64,000 nt of DNA. Origin: JAEUHQ01 sp964538915 (GTDB lineage: Bacteria > Planctomycetota > UBA1135 > UBA2386). Shown piece by piece: positions 25,432-33,847 of this stretch. The notes under the pieces were generated by a model. That model was not told the DNA's origin and did not search any database. It worked only from the letters and a program-made list of their open reading frames with translations. Where the stretch lies: positions 69,416-133,415 of the forward strand of contig CAZIFB010000007.1 in the NCBI GenBank assembly GCA_964538915.1, in the 5' to 3' direction. How positions within the stretch are numbered: position 1 is the stretch's first letter; every line of letters starts with the position of its first letter. The translations under genes and the position numbers were made by a program.

Positions 25432-26276
25432 CCGTGCAACTGAGAACCGGAGAACTGCCGCTCTTGCGAACACTGGTCCAGCAACTGGCCGGTGTCCATC
25501 TCGACGACAGCAAGGGCTACTTGATCGAGAGCCGCCTCGGCCCGATCGCGCAACGTGTCGGGTGCGCGAACTTCAACGAGCTCTACTTCAAGCTCCGCTA
25601 CGACGCGGATCCGAAGCTCGCACAGGAGATCGTCGACGCCATCACGACGCACGAGACGAACTGGTTCCGCGACGGTGCGCCGTTCGACGCGTTCCAGTTC
25701 AAGGTCGCGCCCGAGTCGCTCGATGCGCGCGGTCGCCTCGGCACGCCGAAGAAGCTGCGGATCTGGTCGGCAGCGTGCAGCACGGGGCAGGAGCCGTACG
25801 GCATCGCGATGGTGCTGTGCGACATGATCCCGGACATCGCCACGTGGGACATCCAGATCCTCGGCACCGACATCAGCAAGTCGAGCCTCGAAACCGCGGA
25901 GAAGGGCATCTACTCGACGCACGACGTCAGCCGGACGCAGCGCCCTCAGGCGATGCAGAAGTACTTCGACCAGACGCCCGACGGCGCACGGGTGAAGCCC
26001 GCCGTGCGCAAGCTCGTCACGTTCCGGCAGCTCAACCTGATGGACTCGCTGACCGGCATCGGCCCGTTCGACATCGTGTTCTTGCGCAACGTGCTCATCT
26101 ACTTCGACCAGCCGACGAAGCTGAAGCTCTTGCAGCGGGTGCGAAGCGCCCTGATGCCGCATGGCTGGCTGTTCGTCGGTTCGACCGAGAACCTGAACGA
26201 CGCCGGCCCCGAATGGGTACCGCAGACGCACTGCCGCGCGATCGTCTACCAGCCGAACCTGCCCGTCCGCGTCTGA
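25428..26276 (+). CDS. cheR: Chemotaxis receptor methyltransferase CheR
   Basis: The 282-residue protein has the CheR N-terminal helical domain and the SAM-binding Rossmann domain. Visible motifs are THETNWFRD, SAACSTGQEPYGIA, the acidic LGTDISKSSLETA and FDIVFLRNVLIYFD. It methylates receptor glutamates and works against CheB. I chose the GTG at 25428, which overlaps the cheB stop as GTGA; a second GTG at 25434 would remove two residues. It is the last gene of the che operon. A CheD deamidase gene is not present. Confidence 0.94.
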   Translation: MTVQLRTGELPLLRTLVQQLAGVHLDDSKGYLIESRLGPIAQRVGCANFNELYFKLRYDADPKLAQEIVDAITTHETNWFRDGAPFDAFQFKVAPESLDARGRLGTPKKLRIWSAACSTGQEPYGIAMVLCDMIPDIATWDIQILGTDISKSSLETAEKGIYSTHDVSRTQRPQAMQKYFDQTPDGARVKPAVRKLVTFRQLNLMDSLTGIGPFDIVFLRNVLIYFDQPTKLKLLQRVRSALMPHGWLFVGSTENLNDAGPEWVPQTHCRAIVYQPNLPVRV

Positions 26277-26367
26277 CCCGCGCCGTCGCGGAGTCGATGG
26301 CACGGCGATCTCGGCCCGCGGCACGACCGCCTCCGCTCCCGCGGTGTGTCCGCGCTATGCTTGGGGC

Positions 26368-26622
26368 ATGTTCCGCTCCACCCTGCTCCACCTCCTGCTC
26401 CTCCCGACTCTCGTTCTCGGTTCTGCCATGGCGCAGGAAGCCGCCGTCGCGAAGAAGTCGGTCGCCCATCCCGTTCGCGTCGCGGTGAGCATGCGGCACA
26501 CGGGCGCCGCGTCGTTGCGCGCCCCGGTCCAGGCCGCCGCGCCGGCGAAGGCCGTCGAAGCGTCGGCCCGGCGCAGCGTCGCGCGCACGGTGTCGGTGCC
26601 GCGCGTGCACTTCCGCCACTGA
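26368..26622 (+). CDS. Small secreted basic protein, unknown
   Basis: The 84-residue product has a convincing signal peptide (FRSTLLHLLLLPTLVLGSAM then AQE) and a short basic, Ala/Val/Arg-rich tail with three His near its end (RVHFRH). I recognise no domain. A run of Gs lies just upstream of the ATG. It starts 91 bp after cheR on the same strand and may be expressed separately. Confidence 0.5.
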   Translation: MFRSTLLHLLLLPTLVLGSAMAQEAAVAKKSVAHPVRVAVSMRHTGAASLRAPVQAAAPAKAVEASARRSVARTVSVPRVHFRH

Positions 26623-26660
26623 TCGTGTGACGCGCGCCCGGCCGGCTGGCGCACCCGCGA

Positions 26661-27512
26661 TCAGAAGCGCGTCGAGAGGCCGAACGACAGAACCAGTTCG
26701 CTCGCGTCGCCGTCGTTGATCTGCTCGGTGTTGTCGCCGAACAGGATGAAGTGCAGCGCCACTTCGCCGGTCCACGGCCCCATGCGCGAAGGCAGGAACG
26801 ACAGCGGCGCGCTCATCGCGGCACCGACGTCCAGGAAGCCGAAGAACGAGTCGTCGCCACCCACCTCGTAGTAGTCCTTCAGGCTGAAGCCGGCAGTGAC
26901 CGGCACCGCCAGCGTGAGATCGGCCTCACCGAGCTTGCCGACCGTGAACGACGGCTCGATGCCGAGCTGGAGGTAGATGCCCGGGTCGTTCCCCGCGTCG
27001 GCCTGGCCGCTCGTCTCGAACGCGAGCACGACCGAGGGCTGCAGTCCGCTCGCGAGCGACGGCACGAGCTGCTCGCGGTCGTCCCACTTGGCGGAGAAAG
27101 CGAGTTCCTGCACGGTCCCGAACGTGCCGTTCGGACTGTGGTAGGTCGTGTAGGTCGTGCCGACGGACAACCGCTCCCCGATCGCGCTGGTGAGCGCCAC
27201 GTAGAAGTCGCTCTCGTACCAGATGCCCGTCCCGCCGCCGCTGCCGGTCGGACCGTCGTGCAGGCTGTTCCACAGCCCGAACGTCAGACCCATGTTGCGC
27301 AGCGTGTCCTCTTCGCCGCCCTCGTAGAGGCCGTAGCCGAGCTCGATCCACGGCTGCGAGATGATGCCCTGGTTCTCCTGCTGGATGCCGCGGAAGAAGT
27401 AGGCAGTCGTGAAGTCGATGCCGAACGCACCGGAGACCACCTTCTCGGGGGCCTGTTCCTGCGCGACGACGAGGGACGTGAGAAGGACGGTGGACAGGAA
27501 GAAGCGTGTCAT
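26661..27512 (-). CDS. TorF/Gcw_chp-like outer-membrane porin
   Basis: The 283-residue protein has a signal peptide (TRFFLSTVLLTSLVVAQEQ) and a beta-barrel pattern ending in a terminal Phe (LSFGLSTRF). Near the N-terminus, FTTAYFFRGIQQENQG matches the D-Y-x-FRG segment of the TorF/Gcw_chp family. It should be an outer-membrane channel; its cargo is unknown. Its 5' leader holds a structured RNA candidate (27559-27660). The frame extends upstream of 27512 but that part overlaps the leader and lacks a signal sequence. Confidence 0.78.
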   Translation of the reverse strand: MTRFFLSTVLLTSLVVAQEQAPEKVVSGAFGIDFTTAYFFRGIQQENQGIISQPWIELGYGLYEGGEEDTLRNMGLTFGLWNSLHDGPTGSGGGTGIWYESDFYVALTSAIGERLSVGTTYTTYHSPNGTFGTVQELAFSAKWDDREQLVPSLASGLQPSVVLAFETSGQADAGNDPGIYLQLGIEPSFTVGKLGEADLTLAVPVTAGFSLKDYYEVGGDDSFFGFLDVGAAMSAPLSFLPSRMGPWTGEVALHFILFGDNTEQINDGDASELVLSFGLSTRF

Positions 27513-27558
27513 GACGTTTGGAGGGGGTTCGGCCTCGAGCCGAGGCCAAGGGTGCGAT

Positions 27559-27660
27559 GGCATCGGCAGTTCCCGGCAGGAACTTGAGGCTCGGTAACCA
27601 TCGCCGTGCGGCGATGATCCGCCAAAGCGAATTCGCCCGCCCCCAAAGGGAACTGATGCC
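27559..27660 (-). ncRNA. Structured 5' leader RNA upstream of the porin gene (candidate)
   Basis: Read on the minus strand, the ends pair as GGCATC-AGTTCCC with GGGAACT-gcc-GATGCC (27648-27660 with 27559-27574). Two hairpins lie inside: GCGAATTCGC (27627-27636) and CATCGCCG-ca-CGGCGATG (27599-27616). This is a three-way junction. The 3' GGAACT can also pair locally with an AGTTCC just before it, which would break the closing stem, so two mutually exclusive folds exist. It ends 46 nt before the porin start. I could not match it to a known riboswitch class. Confidence 0.45.
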
Positions 27661-27727
27661 TTGCGTGGATCAGCCGCCAGATCCTGGGTCGGCGACCCCC
27701 GCCGGCCACTATCCATGGCGCGACGCA

Positions 27728-27757
27728 GGGACCGGATCCACGCATTGCATCGGTCCC
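27728..27757 (-). terminator. Hairpin after the Gld-like operon
   Basis: GGGACCG (27728-27734) and CGGTCCC (27751-27757) form a perfect 7-bp stem with a 16-nt loop, 2 nt after the stop of the DUF4340 gene. There is no U-run, as often in GC-rich genomes, so it may be a terminator or a 3' end stabiliser. Confidence 0.42.
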
Positions 27758-27759
27758 GG

Positions 27760-29433
27760 TTACTTGCCCGGCTCGGTCGCTCCGTTCGCCGGGGGCGCCG
27801 CCACCTTCTCCTTCACCAGGTCCTTGCGGGCCGGCTTCAGCTTCGCGAACAGCGCCTGGTCGATCACGTAGTACCAGGGCCCGAAGCGCTTCGTCAGCTT
27901 GTCGGCTTCCTTGCGGCCCTCCTCGACCTTGCGATCGAACTCGGTCCACTCGGCTGCCTCCTTCTCGAGGCCGTCCTCGTAGGCGATCCGGTCGCTGCGG
28001 ACATCGACCGCGAGCCCTTCGCCGCCTTCGGCCTTGTCCTCGGCGAAGCTCACGACCACGAACGCGTCGCCGTTCGGCTGCAGCACGTAGTCGTTGTCCC
28101 ACGGGTCCTTCTTCAGTTCCGCGAGGAACGGCTCACCCTCGGCCGGCTTCTCGGTCAGCTTCGCCAGGGACTCGGGCAGCTTGTTCTCGTTCTTGGCGCG
28201 GTACGCATCGACGGCCTTCACGATCGCTTCGATCGCCGTGCGCGCGGCCTTCCGCTTGTCGAGTTGGTCGCGCGCGACGCGCACGCCGGCCGGCTTTTGC
28301 AGCAGGGCCTCGACGAACTCGGCGGTGACCATCAAGTAGCGATTGTTGGCGGCCTTGTCGGCCGGCTTCTCGCCTTCCTTCGCCGGCTTGCCCGGCTTGG
28401 GGTCGGCACCCGACGTGATCTCGTCGCCTTCGCCGGGCACGAGTTCGCCGAAGCGCAGCGTGTAGCGCACGCCCTTCTTCGTCTCGAACAGCAGGTCGCC
28501 TTCGTTGCTGTAGAGCTTGCCGCCGCGCGCCAGGAAGTAGCCCTTCGCCTGGAGCATCTCCGCGAGGATCGCCTGGTCCACGCCGTTGGCGCGCTCGAGC
28601 GCGGCGGTCAGGCCTTCGGGCTTGCCGCGTACGCCGACGATCTTGATCTGGCCGAGAGTGTCCCCGATCTCGCGCAACTTCTCCTCGTTGGGCTCCTCCT
28701 TCACGGCGTCGAGGCCGTCGAGCGACCACTTGTTGGCGGAGTCCTTGGACACGACGAGCTTCTCGCCCGGCACGATCTCGCGGCGCGTCTCGTCGACCGA
28801 GTAGTTGTCGAACGTGATCTTCGCGATGTCCCACGACTGGGCCTTCAGGAGATCCGTCTCGATCCAGTCCGCGAACTTCGTCGACACCTCGCCGTCGATC
28901 TTCGTGCGGTACGTCCGGTTCTTGCCCGGCACACGCACGTAGCGCTCGCCGCTCTTGCCCGCGACCTCCTTGCCGAGGATCAGATCTGCGAGCTTGTTGC
29001 CGGCGCTGTCCTTCAGCGTGATGCGGGTGCCGCGGCCGGCCATGTCGACGCCTTCGTCCAGCGGGTCGACGACGCCGAATTCGACGTGGCGAGCCTTGCC
29101 GTCGTCGACGCACACCTGCTTCGTGAGCCCGATCAGCAGCGCGGCCGCCTTGCCCATGCGGTCCTTCGCGTCCGCCGGGTAGTTGCCGTGCGAAGGGATC
29201 GTCCAGCGCCCCTTGTCGTCGCGCTTCACGTTGAACGGGTAGACGCCGAGCCCTTCGCGGAACTCGGTGACCTCGAGTTCGGCAACGGACTCGGGATCGA
29301 CGCCCTTCCAGAACTCCTCGCCCTGGTCGCTGAACAGGTCGAAGCGCACCTCTTTCGAACCGAGGGACGCCGCGAAGATGGTGAGGACCACCGCGGAACC
29401 CACCGCGAGGCCGGTCTTGGCGAACTCTTTCAT
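27760..29433 (-). CDS. DUF4340 protein with a pseudopilin (GspG)-like insertion
   Basis: The 557-residue protein has one N-terminal transmembrane segment (about 8-24) and a DUF4340 body (for example RWTIPSHGNYPADAKDRM, the W-x-I pattern repeated near 236). These proteins accompany GldG-type ABC permeases. Residues about 396-478 look like the C-terminal half of a type II secretion pseudopilin: AIEAIVKAVDAYRAKNENKL, then KKDPWDNDYVLQ and EGGEGLAVDV, which echo the Y-x-x-x-N-G, DPWG-x-Y and GGEG-x-x-x-D pattern of GspG. The ATG overlaps the stop of the permease gene by 4 bp. The function is unknown; it may sense or couple substrate outside the membrane. Confidence 0.85.
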   Translation of the reverse strand: MKEFAKTGLAVGSAVVLTIFAASLGSKEVRFDLFSDQGEEFWKGVDPESVAELEVTEFREGLGVYPFNVKRDDKGRWTIPSHGNYPADAKDRMGKAAALLIGLTKQVCVDDGKARHVEFGVVDPLDEGVDMAGRGTRITLKDSAGNKLADLILGKEVAGKSGERYVRVPGKNRTYRTKIDGEVSTKFADWIETDLLKAQSWDIAKITFDNYSVDETRREIVPGEKLVVSKDSANKWSLDGLDAVKEEPNEEKLREIGDTLGQIKIVGVRGKPEGLTAALERANGVDQAILAEMLQAKGYFLARGGKLYSNEGDLLFETKKGVRYTLRFGELVPGEGDEITSGADPKPGKPAKEGEKPADKAANNRYLMVTAEFVEALLQKPAGVRVARDQLDKRKAARTAIEAIVKAVDAYRAKNENKLPESLAKLTEKPAEGEPFLAELKKDPWDNDYVLQPNGDAFVVVSFAEDKAEGGEGLAVDVRSDRIAYEDGLEKEAAEWTEFDRKVEEGRKEADKLTKRFGPWYYVIDQALFAKLKPARKDLVKEKVAAPPANGATEPGK

Positions 29434-32078
29434 TGCACACCTCCCGTCTTCATGGCCCGACGGTTGGCCGGGACGATCGCCGCCGCGCGCGAAGCACGGC
29501 GCATCCACGTGAGCACTCCGAGCGCGAGCCCGGGCAGGATCGACAACGCGAGCGTGCACAGCCGGTATCGGTCGTGCACACCTCGCCGCGCCGAGTCGCG
29601 CTCGTGCGTCGCCTCCTCGAGCGCTCGCTTCTTCTGGTCCTCGATCTTCGCCTTCTCGAGGTCCAGCCGGCGCTGCTCGAGGGCCTGCACGCGCGCGATC
29701 TTCACGTCCTTGGCCTGGTCGTCGAGCGTGTTGTCGTCCGTGATCTTGCGCACGGCGTCGTCGAGGGCCCCCTGCGCCTTGTCGAGCGCGGCGCTGGCCG
29801 CCGCCTCGGCGGCGTCCTTCTGCTCGGTCCACTTCTGCTCGAAGGCCTCCTGTGACTTCTCGACGGTCACGAGTTTGCGCAGCACGGGTCGGCGCTTCCG
29901 CAACTCGATCAGGCTCTCGTCGCCGACGAGGCTGTCGATGCAGTTCAGCACGAACGTGACGTTGTCGAACCGCAGGTTGGGATCGATGTACTGGCGGCGG
30001 ATCTGGAAGAACTGGTTGCTGACGAAATCGACGTCGGCGACCACGATGCAGTCGACGGGCTTCTGCTTCTCGTCGGCGGCCTTGGAGCGCACGCGCGCCG
30101 CGACCACGAGATCGCCGTTGCGCTGCTCGCGGCGGGCGTTCGGGTTGAACCGGCTGCCGAAGATGTCCGACTGGAACAGATCGCGCTTCCGGACGACGCC
30201 GTTCGGCTGCCGCGTCGCGAGCGGTCCGGGCGACACCAGCAGCGGCGTCATCGAGAACCCTTCCTTCGGCTGCGCCTGCAGGTGGCCGCCCATCAGCACG
30301 ACGACGGTCTGCAGTCCCTTCGTGATCGGGTTGTCGGCGGCCAGCGCCGGACCGCTCAGGAAGAGGAACTCGTCGCTGGCCCCGCGCGCGAACGGCGTCT
30401 TGCGCACCGACAGGTCCCACACGATCTCGCCCATCGCGAACTGCACACCGAGCGCGCCGAACAGACCGGCGATGTTGCCCTTCTCGGGTCCGCCGCCGCC
30501 CATCATGCGCGCCTGCATGCCGCCCTTCGGCTCGTCGGCCGCGGTGCCCTGGGCCAGCTGATCCATCGGCAAAGGGTCCTCGAGCAGGAGCGTCGGATGG
30601 CCGGCGAGGACGTACGCCTGCAACCGGTTCATCTGCTCCTGCACGAGCGAACTCGGCTGCGGCACGACGAGGCAGTCGAGACCCTCGGGGTAGTCCTTGT
30701 CCGCGTCGACGCTCTCGACCTTGTACTGCTGCTCCAGTTCGTCGGTGATCGACCACTTCGGCTTCTGGCGGAACGTCTGCATGTCGAAGCCGCCGCTCAT
30801 CTCGAGGTCGGTCTTCAGCACGCCGATCTTGCGCCGCGACGCCTTCGACACGACGCGAATGCTGCGCGTCAGCTCGTACTCGAGCGGCACGGCCGGCTCG
30901 ACGAAGGGGTTCACGATCTCCTCGGTGCCGCACTGCACCACGAAGCCGAGGAACACCTGGGTCTCGACGACGCCGCCTCCCGGCAGCTGCGTCGCGACCG
31001 GCTGCGCACGGATGCCGTAGTTCTGCTCGGCCGTCCGCGCCTCCGGCGAGAACGGCTCCGGCATCACGATGCGCTTCTCGACCGCGTTGCCGCCGATCGA
31101 GTCGAACTGGTCGAGCAGGTTCAGCAGCAGGCTCTTCTGCTGCACGAACTGCTCGGGCATGTCCTCGGTGACGTAGGCGGTCACGACGACCTGGCGGTTC
31201 GGGTCGAGTCCCGCGAGCAGCTTCTTGCTCTCGGCGCCCAGCGAGTGGATGCCCTCGAACGTCGCGTCCGGGCGCGGCAGCGTGTGCACGGCGATCACCG
31301 TGAGGGCGAGCGCGGACACCGCGATGCCCGCGAAGCGCAGGCCGCCGTGCACGCCTTCGTCGCCCTTCCGCCAGTGCCGGCGCGCGAGCAGCGCGAGGCT
31401 CAGCTGGAAGCATGCGACCGTGAGTCCGAGGAACAGCACGAAGCCGGACACCGGCAGCATGCCGCGGGCGAACGTGTCGAACTGCCCGCGCGGGCCGTTC
31501 GTCGACCACGACGTGAGGCCGAGCCAGCCCATCAGGAGGTCGAACCACACGACCGCGAAGCACAGGATCGCCGACGCGATGAACGCAACCGTGCCGTTGT
31601 TCGTCAGCTGCGAGCCGATCATCGACACCGCGACGAGCATGGTGCCGAACAGCCAGAACCCGACGTAGTTGGCGAACAGCTGGCCCCAGTCTGGGTTGCC
31701 GAAGAACACCAGCGCCGCCGGCATCACCAGCGTGAAGGTGAGCGCGATGGTCCACACTCCGACGTACGCGAGGAACTTGCCGAGCTGCAGGTCGAAGTCC
31801 GTCGCCGGCAGGGTGAACAGCAGTTCCTGCGTCCCGTTCGCGCGTTCGTTGGCCCACATTCCCATCGTCGCGGCGGCGAGGAACAGCGGCGCGATCCAGG
31901 CGAACTGGTCGTTCCAGGTGTCGAGGTTCGCGAGGTTGTTGCCGAAGAACTGCGGCGACCACATCCACGCGACGCAGGACACGCCGACGAAGAGGAGGAT
32001 GAAGACGTAGCCGGCGGGGTTGCCGAACCAGCTGCGCAGGTCGCGACGGGCGACGGCGAGGACAGCGTTCTTGTTCAT
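29430..32078 (-). CDS. Gliding-type ABC permease: GldF (ABC-2) fused to GldG
   Basis: The 882-residue protein starts with six or so transmembrane helices of an ABC-2 permease (about 15-265; MNKNAVLAVARRDLRSWFGN N-terminus), followed by a GldG-type extracytoplasmic domain from about 280, a coiled-coil region (about 755-840, rich in Glu/Lys/Ala) and a final TM helix near the C-terminus. In Bacteroidota gldF and gldG are separate genes; a fused form is common elsewhere. It works with the ATPase encoded 10 bp upstream and the DUF4340 protein downstream. The transported molecule is not known, and such systems occur in non-gliding bacteria too. Confidence 0.88.
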   Translation of the reverse strand: MNKNAVLAVARRDLRSWFGNPAGYVFILLFVGVSCVAWMWSPQFFGNNLANLDTWNDQFAWIAPLFLAAATMGMWANERANGTQELLFTLPATDFDLQLGKFLAYVGVWTIALTFTLVMPAALVFFGNPDWGQLFANYVGFWLFGTMLVAVSMIGSQLTNNGTVAFIASAILCFAVVWFDLLMGWLGLTSWSTNGPRGQFDTFARGMLPVSGFVLFLGLTVACFQLSLALLARRHWRKGDEGVHGGLRFAGIAVSALALTVIAVHTLPRPDATFEGIHSLGAESKKLLAGLDPNRQVVVTAYVTEDMPEQFVQQKSLLLNLLDQFDSIGGNAVEKRIVMPEPFSPEARTAEQNYGIRAQPVATQLPGGGVVETQVFLGFVVQCGTEEIVNPFVEPAVPLEYELTRSIRVVSKASRRKIGVLKTDLEMSGGFDMQTFRQKPKWSITDELEQQYKVESVDADKDYPEGLDCLVVPQPSSLVQEQMNRLQAYVLAGHPTLLLEDPLPMDQLAQGTAADEPKGGMQARMMGGGGPEKGNIAGLFGALGVQFAMGEIVWDLSVRKTPFARGASDEFLFLSGPALAADNPITKGLQTVVVLMGGHLQAQPKEGFSMTPLLVSPGPLATRQPNGVVRKRDLFQSDIFGSRFNPNARREQRNGDLVVAARVRSKAADEKQKPVDCIVVADVDFVSNQFFQIRRQYIDPNLRFDNVTFVLNCIDSLVGDESLIELRKRRPVLRKLVTVEKSQEAFEQKWTEQKDAAEAAASAALDKAQGALDDAVRKITDDNTLDDQAKDVKIARVQALEQRRLDLEKAKIEDQKKRALEEATHERDSARRGVHDRYRLCTLALSILPGLALGVLTWMRRASRAAAIVPANRRAMKTGGVQ

Positions 32079-32088
32079 GGTCGGTTCC

Positions 32089-32820
32089 TCAGCGTTGCGC
32101 GGTCATGGCGTGGAACGCCTGGTCCATGTGGCCGGCGCCGCGCGCCTTGAACTCCGCGGGTGTGCCGTCGAAGGCGAGCTTGCCTTCGTTGACGAGCAGC
32201 AAGCGCCCGGCCATCGCTTCGACCTCCTGGAAGAGGTGCGTCGACAGGAGGATCGTGCGCGTCTCGCCGAGCTTCTTCACCAGCTCGCGCACGTGCTTGA
32301 TCTGGTTCGGATCGAGGCCGGTCGTCGGCTCGTCCATGATGAGCACTTCGGGATCGTGCAGGAGCGCCAGCGCCACGCCGGTGCGCTGCTTCTGGCCCTT
32401 GCTGCACGTGCCGATCGGCTTGTCGAGCAGTTCGTGCAGGTCGCACTCCTGGGTCACGTACTGCATTCGCTCCGCGCGCCGCGCCGCACTCATGCCGCGC
32501 GCCTCGCCGAAGAACGTCAGCAGCTCGCGCGGCGTCATCTCCGGATAGAGCGGACCGTTCTCCGGCAGGTAGCCGAGCTTCTCGACTGCCCGCACGCGGT
32601 CGGTGACGACGTCGACGCCGCACAGGCGCGCGGTGCCCGACGTCGGCGCGACGAAGCCGGTCAGCATCTTCATCGTCGTCGACTTGCCGGCGCCGTTCGG
32701 GCCGAGGAACGCGACGACTTCGCCGCGGCGGATCGTGAACGACAGACGATCGACGGCCACGAAGGACCCGTAGTACTTGCAGAGATCGATCGCTTCGATC
32801 GTGGGTTCTCGTTCGGACAT
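32089..32820 (-). CDS. ABC transporter ATPase (GldA-like)
   Basis: A 243-residue ATP-binding subunit. Walker A is GPNGAGKST, the Q-loop region is altered to GYLPENGPLYPEMT, the signature reads CSKGQKQR instead of LSGGQ, and Walker B is VLIMDEPTTGLD with the H-loop in LLSTHLFQEVEA. This signature form is typical of ABC-2 type (CcmA/GldA/NatA) ATPases. It is the first gene of a three-gene operon with the GldF-GldG fusion and DUF4340 protein. Confidence 0.93.
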   Translation of the reverse strand: MSEREPTIEAIDLCKYYGSFVAVDRLSFTIRRGEVVAFLGPNGAGKSTTMKMLTGFVAPTSGTARLCGVDVVTDRVRAVEKLGYLPENGPLYPEMTPRELLTFFGEARGMSAARRAERMQYVTQECDLHELLDKPIGTCSKGQKQRTGVALALLHDPEVLIMDEPTTGLDPNQIKHVRELVKKLGETRTILLSTHLFQEVEAMAGRLLLVNEGKLAFDGTPAEFKARGAGHMDQAFHAMTAQR

Positions 32821-32995
32821 GCGTGTGCTCGGGGGAACCGGAAGGAGCCTGCGGTCATCCCGGCCGCGAACGCCGCCGTCACCGGCAGCGGGCAGCCTGG
32901 AGGGGGGCGAACCCTTTACCGGCTCGTCGATTGCCGGGCAACGAAAGCCGGACAACCGGACGAACCGGCGACCGGTCGAGGGGCGAACCGGTCGG

Positions 32996-33018
32996 GGTGC
33001 CGCCAGCAAAGCGGCGCC
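32996..33018 (-). terminator. Hairpin downstream of the His/Trp-rich lipoprotein gene
   Basis: GGTGCCGC and GCGGCGCC pair (one wobble) around a 7-nt loop, about 44 nt after the stop of the minus-strand gene ending at 33062. No T-run follows. The position fits a terminator; the strand is inferred from the neighbour. Confidence 0.3.
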
Positions 33019-33061
33019 CGACGCGCACCCCGGGCGAAAACTCCGCTCCGCCGTCCGCGCG

Positions 33062-33676
33062 TCACCACCAGTACGCGTGGTGCCAGCCGAAGCCGATGCC
33101 AGGGCCGCAATACCCATGGGGGTACCGATACCGGCCCCACCACCATCGGTCGTCGCGCCAGTCGTTGTCGGGGATCCAGGGCGAAAACGGCGTCGCCTGT
33201 ACCAGCACGGGCTGGCCGTTCGCCAGCACGCGGAACTGCAGCGTGAACTGCGCGAGGTCGCGCGGGTGACGGCACTCGGGCAGGGCGAACGTCGTCCCGA
33301 TGCTCGCGGTCCCTCCGGGCGGCGCTTCTGCCGCGCCGGTCCAGCGACCGGGGACGAGACCGACCGCCGCCTGCCCATCGGCCGTCGTCGCGTCGCACCG
33401 CACCGCGGCCGTGTCGAGGACGAGGGTCTGCGTGCCGTGGCTCTCGAGTTCGAAGCCGACCACGAGTTCGACCGCGTCGCCGTCGCGATCGGGGACGAAG
33501 CGGCTGCCCGCGGCCCACACGCGCAGTTCGCCGTCGTCCGGCGCGGCGCCGATCGCGTACACCGCCGCCGGACTGCCGTCGGGACCGACACCGTTGCGGT
33601 TCTCTCGCGGCGCGAACCAGCGCTGGTTCGCACACGCGGTGCAGGAGAGGAGCAGGACCCACGCAGCAGCGCGCAT
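33062..33676 (-). CDS. Lipoprotein of unknown function with Trp/Tyr/His-rich tail
   Basis: The 204-residue protein has a lipobox (VLLLSCTAC, Cys15). The middle part looks like an immunoglobulin-type beta domain (VVGFELESHGTQTLVLDTA). The last 35 residues are strikingly rich in Trp, Tyr, Gly and His (DDRWWWGRYRYPHGYCGPG). I do not recognise a family. The start is the ATG at 33676, which gives a clean signal peptide; longer frames upstream overlap the divergent barrel gene. Confidence 0.7.
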   Translation of the reverse strand: MRAAAWVLLLSCTACANQRWFAPRENRNGVGPDGSPAAVYAIGAAPDDGELRVWAAGSRFVPDRDGDAVELVVGFELESHGTQTLVLDTAAVRCDATTADGQAAVGLVPGRWTGAAEAPPGGTASIGTTFALPECRHPRDLAQFTLQFRVLANGQPVLVQATPFSPWIPDNDWRDDRWWWGRYRYPHGYCGPGIGFGWHHAYWW

Positions 33677-33847
33677 CGCGCCGTTCTCCCCCGGCGCACC
33701 GGCGCTGGCAACTCCCCGTCGCCGCGAAGGTGCGCGCACGGGCCGCTCGGCGTAGGGCTCGACTCCCCCGCGGCGGACGCATCGGAGAACGAGTGCGCAC
33801 CGGGGACGGCCGGCGAAAGACGCGGCGGCCCGGCGCCTTGCACGACC

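Noticed and set aside
27559..27660. Known cyclic-di-GMP (GEMM) or other named riboswitch
   Set aside because: GATGGTTACCG is reminiscent of a GEMM end, but the rest of the consensus is missing, so no class is assigned.
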